A stretch of DNA of 64,000 bases from Nannobrachium achirus (lineage: Eukaryota > Chordata > Actinopteri > Myctophiformes > Myctophidae): positions 60,938,701 to 61,002,700 of the forward strand of contig OY997653.1 of the NCBI GenBank assembly GCA_963921795.1, in the 5' to 3' direction. Position 1 is the stretch's first letter. Every line of letters begins with the position of its first letter. Made by a program: the position numbers and the translations under genes. Under the pieces are notes generated by a model that searched no databases, was not told where the DNA came from, and was given only the letters and a program-made list of their open reading frames with translations. Positions 55,826 through 64,000 of this stretch are shown here, in pieces.

Positions 55826-58800
55826 GTTGGTCCTCCTCCTTTCCCTATGTTGACTAACTTGAGACAATTTACCAAGTGTGGGTTCAAGCTGTAACATCTA
55901 AATATTCGAGGTTAATTAGTAATTAGCTAGACCCTCAATACTTAGTAAAATGGTTAGCACTGTACTGTGTTCTTTCTCTCTACAACAATTCTAAAGCATG
56001 TAGATTGTAGATCGTCTGTTTTTGCCAATGTTGGCTCAGAGAATGCAAACCTTTACAAGCTGAGTGTCAGGTGATGCAGGCCAGCTATTTGTTCTTGGCT
56101 CTCCTGTAGTTTCTAGGCCCTCTCTGAAGTTTAGCAACTCAAGCTTCTGCTTCAGAAAGTGTCATTAAGTCATTCATAGCTATGTAGGAGTTTGACATAA
56201 AAAAATATATATTTTTAACTTGAGGTGAGACATGGCCGGTGACTATTAGGGTAAAGAAATGTCACAGTAATGAAACTTCTCCAGTTGATTACTTTAAGAC
56301 TTATTTAAGTTTTCTGAAATTATGTTTAAATATGCAAATTGCATTTGGCATATTATGTGCTAATTTGCATCATTTCAGGAACACGTATGAAGATTGTATA
56401 AAGCAAGGTTCAAAACTTGTTTTTCTTGAAATATTGGAGTCAAAACAAATTACAGAGGGGATTTTGGATATTTATCACCCCATAAATCAGAGGATATTGG
56501 CAACAGGCATAAAACCGTTTTAGGAATAAAATGTGATGTAAATCAGGCTACAAATGATATAAAACCCTTCTGTAAAAAATCTTCAGGAAATAGATATGAA
56601 TAGTTATTATATGGCCATAAAAGGGACAAGGACTGACAGATGTAGAGATCTCCATATATGGGAATATCATATGCCTGCTCCATATATGGGCATACCTGCT
56701 ACCAATGATGTTAGTGACACTGCTAGGCAGGTTTCTGAACTGTCCATAGTCCACTCCACAGAGCAAGTACTCAGAGCAAGTAGACCTACTAGACAGAATA
56801 TACCATGACGTATTGACATTTAGGGAGTGGGACCAATTATATGAAGACAATGAAAATAATGGATTAATGTAGGTTCTCCTTTTGGTCTGAAAACATCGTT
56901 CGAGGGGCAGCAAAAAATAAATAGCCGGCACATGTTGGACAAAGAAACAAACGCACCTAACCCCGCGTCACCACCAGGCGTATAACGGTGGAAAGCCTGG
57001 TGTCCATTTACTGTTCAGGGCTTAGATCCGGTGTAGAGCCCGCCTACTGTATCCGGTCATTTCCATACATGCGTAAAAGCGTTGCCGTATCCGCTCTACA
57101 CCGGATCTACAACTTGCATGCGAATTGATTCTGAGCCCACTAGTCGTCGTCGTAGATATCGCTCTATGCATTGTGGGAGCGGACCAACTAGAGATGGGAT
57201 TTATGGCTCTTTGAAGTGAGCTGGATCTCTGGGATCCGTTCCTTTCAGAGAGCCGTTCAAAAGACTGGCTCATTTTAGTATCGTTACTTTGTAGATTTTG
57301 ATTATAATTACAAATAACTTCAACCATATATACATTATTTCAGACATATACATACCTGCCATTTGAAAACAGCAGATCTACAAGCTCACAATGCGTCGCA
57401 TGATCGCATCTACATTTTACTCATAGGAAAACCTACATTTTGATCTTTTTTTACCGACTATATCTACTGCATAGTCATTCAATGTTATATGAGATACTTA
57501 AATGGTTTCCTGTGGAAATAAGTTTAGTCTTTTCTAGGATCTCCTTTTAGTAGACCTTGTACCAGTGAACTGTACCGTCATGAAACTGTACCTTTCCTAT
57601 GCAAACTTCTAATAAAGTCTTCAATCAATCAATCAATCAATCAAACAAACAATCAACCAATACTTTTTTACTTTTACTCAAATAGTCTACATTTTAATTC
57701 CAAACTTCTACTTGTGGCAGAGTATTTCTACATTGCAGTAATGATGATACTTTTACATATTAAAGTAAAGAATGTTTACAACTGTTCATTAGAAAGGAAC
57801 GCCTCCCTAGTAGTCTTGAAGCTAATCTTTCCAGTGAAAAGATGACTTCTAAAGTAATAAATAAAATCAACCAACGGACTCGTTTCCTACAGAGGATCGC
57901 CCCAATGGTCAATTTCAACACACTGAAGACCATAGCTGGTGCAATAATCCAGCCCCTCTTTGACTACGGAGTCCACGTATGGTATCGTGACGCCCCACAA
58001 GCCCTAAAAACTAAACTCCAAACAGCCCAAAATAAACTAATTAGGGTCCTACTTCACCTTCCCTATCAGACTCACCTCACCGCTACTCACCAGTTAAGAG
58101 TGGGGTGGCTCAGAGTAGATGACAGAGTACAGCAACTTGCAATGGGCCTGGTGTACAAGATACACTACACCACTATGATACCCAAGTACCTGTCAAAATA
58201 CTTTATAAACATTAAGGATGTCCATAATTACAACACCAGAGGCAGCGCCACAGATCACTTTCAACCCAGAGTCAAAACCAACAAAGGGTCAAACTCCTTT
58301 TTCTGCTATACCACCAAAATGTGGAAAGCCTTACCGAAGGTCATAAAGGAGTGTGGATCACTAGCATCCTTTAAAATTGCCCTGAAGAATCACTTACAGG
58401 CAGCAGCCATTCGCAACTGGTAAAAAACTAACCTAGCCCAACCCTACCCTCCCCTGCCCCTTCTTTGTATATACTGTTTATTTAGACTTACTGTTTTCTT
58501 TTTTGTTTTTCTTTACATATCTACTGCATAGTACTGTGTTCTATTTGTCTGTCATTCAATGTTATATGAGATACTTCAATGGTTTCCAGTGGAAATAAGC
58601 TTAGTCTTTTCATGGATCTCCTTTTAGTAGACCTTGTACCAGTGAACTGTACCGTCATGAAACTGTACCTTTTCCTATGCAAACTTCTAATAAAGTCTTC
58701 AATCAATCAATCAATCAGTCTACTGCCAACCTGATCCCATCGTTCATTTCAAAGAGCCGTTCAAAAGACTCGAGTCGTTCGCGAACGTCCCACCTCTGTG

Positions 58801-58953
58801 ACCAACAAACACGGGTGAACACAGAGCAGTCCGGCTGCTACAGATGAGGATGTGATCAGGATATAATTCACATTCCACACAAACCCTCATCCATGAATAT
58901 GTAGCGGAACGACCCTTATCGTCGCCACTCAGACAAACAACAAAAAAACAACA
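55826..58953. other. Intergenic region before slc35a1
   Basis: No gene recognised apart from the LINE (57780-58715) and a solitary LINE 3' end (about 57470-57655). The palindrome half-site GATCTACAAGCTCACAATGC is at about 57375. 55826-57350 is otherwise AT-rich with short ORFs. Confidence 0.6.
57780..58715 (+). mobile_element. 5'-truncated LINE with C-terminal reverse-transcriptase ORF
   Basis: The ORF at 57842-58423 continues in frame upstream to about 57785. It encodes the region after the RT catalytic core: RTRFLQRIAPMVNFNTLKTI, IIQPLFDYGVHVWY, YNTRGSATDHFQ, MWKALP. These are typical of Jockey-group LINEs (L2/CR1/Rex1-like). The 3' end has CTAATAAAGTCTTCAATCAA and ATCA repeats, seen also at 9374-9567, 34540-34735, 40501-40618, 48846-49066 and 57470-57655. 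The RT active site and endonuclease are missing, so it is dead. Confidence 0.85.
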
Positions 58954-59363
58954 ATGGCTAACGGTGAGTGTTGACTATCATAGATAGTGGAGATGGTTTA
59001 GCATTAGTTTAGTGCCTAATGTTAGGCTGTTAGCGGTTACAACAGCCAGAGCGAAAATGGTAGCTATGGGGAATTGGGGATATATTATGAACATGTCTCA
59101 GTCTGTCTGTCTGCCTTTTGCCAGCACGAGTTTCAGTATGTTGTGTTGGTGCCTGCCTGCTTGGTGGCTATGCTGTCATTCTAGGACTGTTTAGGCTAAA
59201 TGGCTATTTTGTTAGATTATTTGTACTAGTCCTACCCGTTCAAAGATGTGCTTCAAATTACAGAAGAAATGTTGGAGAACCCAGCAAAATGTAAAAAGCA
59301 TCAATTTGTAATATAAGAAAAACAATATAACATGAAAATGTGTTGAAAGTACATACACGCACG

Positions 59364-59437
<74 letters not shown>

Positions 59438-59827
59438 TACACTTCCCAGCAGACACAGCATTCTTGAATCAGGTCTTGTAAAAGTTTTCTGAAAAACATA
59501 TGCTATATATCAGTGGTTCCAACTGTGTCATGTCAAGGACCCCCAAAAAGATATTGTGTTGTTTGGCCGCAGACCCCATCTCAATCTGATTTTTTTCTTC
59601 TGGGGACCCCCGGCCCAGAAGCAAAGATTTTGGTTACAAATGTTGCCTCATGCTAGATGCAGAATAGATATGCCTCATGCTAGATGCAGAATAGATAAAC
59701 CATAAAAATGTTAATATACAGCATACGATTTGTGAAAGTGACAAACGGGCTTTGCAGTTATGTCAGGTCTGTTCATATGCTAATGGTCATGCAGATTCAG
59801 ATCAATTGGTCCAGCCACCGTGGAGAT

Positions 59828-59866
<39 letters not shown>

Positions 59867-60511
59867 TTCGGAGAATTATATGTTTGATGTATGGCCATAA
59901 ATCATAACTCTTGTAGAGTGCTTTTATTTTGGGACGTTTGAGAGAAACGTCCCAAAATAAAAGCACTCTACAAGAGTTATGATTTATGGCTAAGATTTGT
60001 ACATCTCACAAACTGGTAAATTGTAGCTTTTGATTTACTTTTACATTAATATAGCTCTTTTTTCTTTCAGAACCTGTGAGTGTTGTGTTCAAACTATACT
60101 GCTTGTCAGTAATGACAGTAGTGGCAGCGACCTACACAGTGGCACTGCGATACACCAGGACCATATCATCAGAGTTGTACTTCTCCACTACTGCAGTGTG
60201 CATCACTGAAGTCATCAAGTTGATACTGAGCCTTGGGATGCTGGCAAAGTGAGTATGAAACAAATGGAAGCAATCTGTGTATGGTTCCTCCCCCAAGTGT
60301 CCAAATTAAACTAGTAAAGCCTCTATCATAGTCCAAGGTGAAGAGCTATCAAAAAAAAATGTGTACACGTCTACACACGGACAAGCTGTGATGTTTCTCA
60401 TATTAAATTTATGGTCGCAATAAATGTATATTATGCTAGGTTTATGGAGTAAGTGGCCTTGTTTTATTTTGACTGTCCGCTCTGGCAATGAATGATTGAT
60501 GTATGTTACTG

Positions 60512-60574
<63 letters not shown>

Positions 60575-63149
60575 GTGCGCACCTCAAGCAGAACACATTC
60601 AGAAATATTATAATAGCAAGGCCACAGTGAACATGATCCGGTGATATATGCAATTTCCGCATGGCTTTCCATTGTGGCCTTGAAATGATCTTTACAGAGC
60701 TCTCTAGGGTATCATTAAACACAGTGTCATTGTTACCATATGATGAGATACAGCATTTCTACTTCTGCACGACAAACGGCTGGAATATTACATTATTTGT
60801 GCTCTGTGTTTACTGTTTTCAAAATCTGTTTGTACTGGTATGTTTGGACTTATGCCTCATTCACACTACAGATATATAGTTGAACGTTTTGCTTGGTAAT
60901 TCAATGTAATCTCAATGGAAACCAGCTTTAAAGGCTGGGCGTGTCGGCTGTCCTTGGAATCCAGCCTTTAAAGCTGGTTTCCATTGAGATTACATTGAAT
61001 TACCAAGCAAAACGTTCAACTATATATCTGTAGTGTGAATGAGGCATTACAGACAGTGGAACTAAGATTAACCTGGTTTTAGGATGCTTTGGGGAAATCC
61101 AGCCCAGAACGTTTGTGCCAGCCTTCTACATTAGCAATGAAAAGATTCTTTATCTTTTCTCCACAAGATCTCCAAACTGTCGGTCTTGTGGGTCGCACCA
61201 ATACTGGTGCTTCCTTTAATCTGGTCAGGAAGGAAGTCATTCAGTAAAGGTCTTACATAAGATCTGTTCAATTGTATACAGCAGGGGTCTTCAACATTTT
61301 CAGGCCAAGGACCCTTTAGTTGAGAGAGAGATGAAGCAGGGACCCCCACTACCTTATCATAGAGTCCATATAGTTTTATTGTTTGACAGCACAATCGTCA
61401 GTGTATTTTGGATTCATGTCAATTTGTGTTTTCAGATATTTAACCACTTGAACCGTCATACTTAATAAACTTGGCCTTTCACTCTGTACTTAGTCTGCTC
61501 TTTTTCCCCTCTACACCAAAGCTCTTTGGTGTAGCTTTGGTGTGGCTAAAGTTCTCAGAATATGGACACTATATGGTTCAAGTGGTTAATATAAAAAAGG
61601 AGAAAAATAAGTTTCTATCACTCAAAGATTTGGAGGACCCCCTCCTGTAGTAACCGAGGACCCCTTGTTGAAGACCCATGGTATACAGTATCACCATGGC
61701 ATTCCTTTAGTTTCTGTTTTAACACATTTTGTCCCCATTTTTCTTGCTACAGGGAAACAGGTAGTCCCAGCAGGCTGAAGAACGCCCTTGTGGAACATGT
61801 ATTAAGAAGTCCCAGAGAGTTGCTGAAACTGAGCATTCCTTCTGTTGTGTATGCCGTTCAGAATAACATGGCCTTTCTGGCCCTGAGCAACCTGGATGCA
61901 GCTGTGTATCAGGTAATGTGGCTAATCTCCCCAACCTAGATGCAGCTGTGTATCAGGTAATGTGGCTAATCTCCCCAACCTAGATGCAGCTGTGTATCAG
62001 GTAATGTGGCTAATCTCCCCATGTGTCTTTCAGAGTTTCAGATTTTGTGAATTTTCACTGAGTTGTTTCTATTAAATTTACCCCCATTGATTCTGGATGG
62101 GGACCCGTTTCGAAACGGGTCCCCATCCAGAACAAATGGGGGTAAATGTATTGTTATCACATTTTTGTCTTAGGAATGCGACAAAAAACAAAAAATATTA
62201 TTGAACTCTAGTCTCCATGTCGTGACTAATCAATAGAAAAAAAGTCATTTTGGGCGTGAACTACTCCTTTAAGAAATAGTGAAAATAGCAGATTAAAAGG
62301 TTACAAAACATCAGTGCCGCGAACTTAGATCTGCTATTTTCGCAATAAACACCATCCTTTTAAATGCATTTTTAATATTTTTAAAAGGCTTATTGATCTC
62401 CTAAGGTAGCAGCTTTGTGCATCCATTTATATACCTACATATGTACCTAATTTCCTTATTATTGTTTTGATTTGATTGAGTATAAACATACAATAAAATA
62501 AAAGGGATAAAATATAAAGAAGCCCAAAGGCTTATTTCAATTGTGGTCCCTTATTCCACTCCTTATTGATTATTATAGACATGGCCAAAATAAGGATACC
62601 AGGTGAAAATGGTTAAGAAAAGCACAAAGGACCTAAGGAGGACAAATATGAAAACTTCTAACTTTCAGCATCCTATATCGTACATTGAAGCTAGTGTGTA
62701 AAGCTTCAATGTACAGATTATTGATGTTTTGATTTTGATTGATTTTACTAAATACGTTCTAGGACTACCTATGATTTTTAGATGACTATGACTAGATGTC
62801 TATGCATTTGATGTTGATGGATTGATTGAGCTTGTGCTGTCCTTGTTTATTGTAAATTGCTCTGGATTAAGAGCGCCTGCTAAATGCCTAATTGTAAATC
62901 CTAAAGGTGTTTGGCCGTGGAAGGCACCTTGTCTGACTGGTTCCTCTGTGGTTTCCCTGCTGTCTGTGTGTGTGTGTGTGTGTGTGTGTTGTGTAGGTGA
63001 CGTACCAGTTAAAGATCCCCTGCACAGCCCTGTGCACGGTGCTCATGCTGGGCCGCTCTCTCAGCCGCCTGCAGTGGTTCTCTGTCTTCATGCTCTGCGG
63101 GGGGGTGACCCTTGTCCAGTGGAAACCTGCAGAAGTCACTGGGGTCCAG
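58954..63149 (+). CDS. slc35a1: slc35a1, CMP-sialic acid transporter, first four coding exons (3' partial)
   Basis: Exons: 58954-58963 (ATG GCT AAC G), 60071-60248, 61753-61912, 62997-63149, joined in frame to 167 codons of the usual ~337. The product is a Golgi nucleotide-sugar antiporter that exchanges CMP for CMP-sialic acid and is needed for sialylation. Exon 2 encodes the first membrane span and [37 protein letters not shown]; exon 3 [20 protein letters not shown] and LDAAVYQ; exon 4 [20 protein letters not shown] and [11 protein letters not shown]. These match vertebrate SLC35A1 nearly residue by residue. The start is the only ATG whose short exon fits the phase-1 junction. The exon 3 donor region is tandemly triplicated, and the exon 4 acceptor follows a TG tract. 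Remaining exons lie right of the window. Confidence 0.95.
59368..59432. repeat. (AC)n microsatellite, slc35a1 intron 1
   Basis: About 32 AC units with imperfect CACG flanks. Confidence 0.95.
59832..59866. repeat. (CAGA)n microsatellite, slc35a1 intron 1
   Basis: About nine CAGA units. Confidence 0.9.
59891..59992. repeat. Near-perfect hairpin with arms of about 47 bp, slc35a1 intron 1
   Basis: GGCCATAAATCATAACTCTT mirrors AAGAGTTATGATTTATGGCT, meeting at a loop of about 8 nt (TGAGAGAA). It is probably a small foldback element. Confidence 0.85.
60514..60572. repeat. (TG)n microsatellite, slc35a1 intron 2
   Basis: About 29 TG units. Confidence 0.95.
60852..61048. repeat. Near-perfect palindrome with arms of about 87 bp, slc35a1 intron 2
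   Basis: ATGCCTCATTCACACTACAG mirrors CTGTAGTGTGAATGAGGCAT, continuing without visible mismatch through CCAGCTTTAAAGGCTGG to a central spacer of about 24 nt. It is a recent foldback insertion. Confidence 0.85.
61283..61682. mobile_element. hAT-type element, CAGGGGTCTTCAACG family, copy 5
   Basis: Ends CAGGGGTCTTCAACATTTTC and GTTGAAGACCCATG, flanked by GTATACAG on both sides (8 bp). The central palindrome seen in other copies is missing, replaced by a short CACCAAAGCTCTTTGGTG hairpin. Confidence 0.8.
61891..62020. repeat. 44-bp tandem triplication across the slc35a1 exon 3 donor
   Basis: GATGCAGCTGTGTATCAGGT occurs at 61895, 61939 and 61983. Each unit contains the last codons of exon 3, the GTAATG donor and TGGCTAATCTCCCC. 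Confidence 0.95.
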
Positions 63150-63370
63150 GTAGTGTTGTTGTGCCATGTTAAACTCATACAATGCGAAAAAGACGATTTC
63201 TATAATAAAATCTTCTTTTTGGAGCTGTGTGGAACACAAGCTCCCTATACGTGGCCGTGTGTGTGGGTCTGTCTGTCTCCGTGTCTCCGTCCGTGTCTGT
63301 CTGTCTGTCTGTAGCCTGCACTGCAGTAACCTTTTCTGACCACACATGTTAAGGGAGGGGCGCTGTTGCG

Positions 63371-63461
<91 letters not shown>

Positions 63462-64000
63462 CTCCACTTCGAACAGAGGTTCGATTTTAACTATGGCCTT
63501 CCCTGCCAATCGTCTTTTTATCGTCTTTTCAAAAATGTTTTTTGGACCTCCAACAATGTATTAGGCATGATCGCAATCACAAAATGAAAAGCGTGCACAT
63601 GCATAGTGCCTGATCTGTGCACGAATTCGTCCACCAGTGTGCACACTATTTTTTAACCCTTTGTACCATTTTGGTGGCGAAACAGCAATATAAGAGGTCC
63701 CACTTTAAATACGGCACCGACTGTGTTAAGTCAATCTTGTGGGGCGCAATGGTTAGATGAGTGGATAATGTGTTGTTGTTAGGGCTGGAATTATGCAATA
63801 TCACTCTATTTCTGACCAAAATAACCTCTATCGGTATTGTGACTATATTATATTGTCCCCCAATGCCCCTGGTTTGATTTTGGCTGAAGCTACATCACAT
63901 GTCTTCCCTCTTGTCTTTGCCATTCTGTCTCACTAAATTGTCCTCCTGTATAACAAAAAGAAACTAGAAGCAGTGCTCTTTGGAGCACAGGTAGGTTATT
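63150..64000. other. slc35a1 intron 4, right window edge
   Basis: Apart from TCTG/CA tracts I see no exon. A GCACAG followed by GTAGGT at 63986-63996 looks like a donor, but the upstream sequence has no SLC35A1 similarity. Confidence 0.5.
63373..63459. repeat. (CA)n microsatellite, slc35a1 intron 4
   Basis: About 41 CA units, CACG at the left edge. Confidence 0.95.

Noticed and set aside
59891-59992. MicroRNA precursor
   Set aside because: The arms are almost perfectly complementary over 47 bp, more like a foldback transposon than a bulged pre-miRNA.
63941-63990. Possible slc35a1 exon 5 before GTAGGT
   Set aside because: No frame shows the expected SLC35A1 continuation and no acceptor of good quality precedes it.

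Overview
This is a vertebrate nuclear fragment, almost certainly from a ray-finned (teleost) fish. The genes have many short exons with GT-AG introns, and the introns and intergenic spaces are full of teleost-type mobile elements: hAT elements with 8-bp target duplications, TTAA-flanked foldback MITEs, a tRNA-derived SINE, LINE 3' ends with ATCA tails and very long (TG)n tracts. There are no prokaryotic operons, rRNA genes or CRISPR arrays. The species cannot be named from sequence alone.

Layout, left to right. 1-3960: last two coding exons and 3' UTR of mapre3 (+), a microtubule plus-end tracking protein. 3961-7187: intergenic repeats (hAT remnant, ACTATAAGG-type MITE, SINE, 75-bp minisatellite). 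7188-30765: complete tmem214 (+), 17 coding exons and 691 codons, with introns packed with transposons. 30766-38482: repeat-rich intergenic DNA holding two small intronless minus-strand genes that look like retrogenes: a sem1/DSS1 copy (33334-33546) and a membrane-anchored single-domain protein disulfide isomerase (35390-35821). 38483-51330: complete ak7 (+), 18 coding exons and 698 codons, with a possible RFX X-box just upstream. 52128-55825: an unrecognised three-exon gene (+) for a secreted, cysteine-free, methionine-rich repeat glycoprotein of 459 aa. 55826-58953: intergenic DNA with a 5'-truncated LINE. 58954 to the right edge: the first four coding exons of slc35a1 (+), the Golgi CMP-sialic acid transporter; the rest lies outside.

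The genes do not form a single pathway. mapre3 followed by tmem214 in the same orientation matches the human 2p23 order as I know it; ak7 and slc35a1 are on other human chromosomes. The most interesting locus is the unrecognised gene at 52197-54965. Its exon phases fit (1,1), it starts with a signal peptide, carries a furin-like RTRR motif, 13 hexapeptides, then 18 nearly identical units of up to 18 residues, each with an N-glycosylation sequon. The best working analogy is a fish egg cortical-alveolus glycopolyprotein (hyosophorin/PSGP-like); this is inference, not homology. A second unusual signal is one ~53-bp palindrome that recurs inside several transposon families with unrelated ends.
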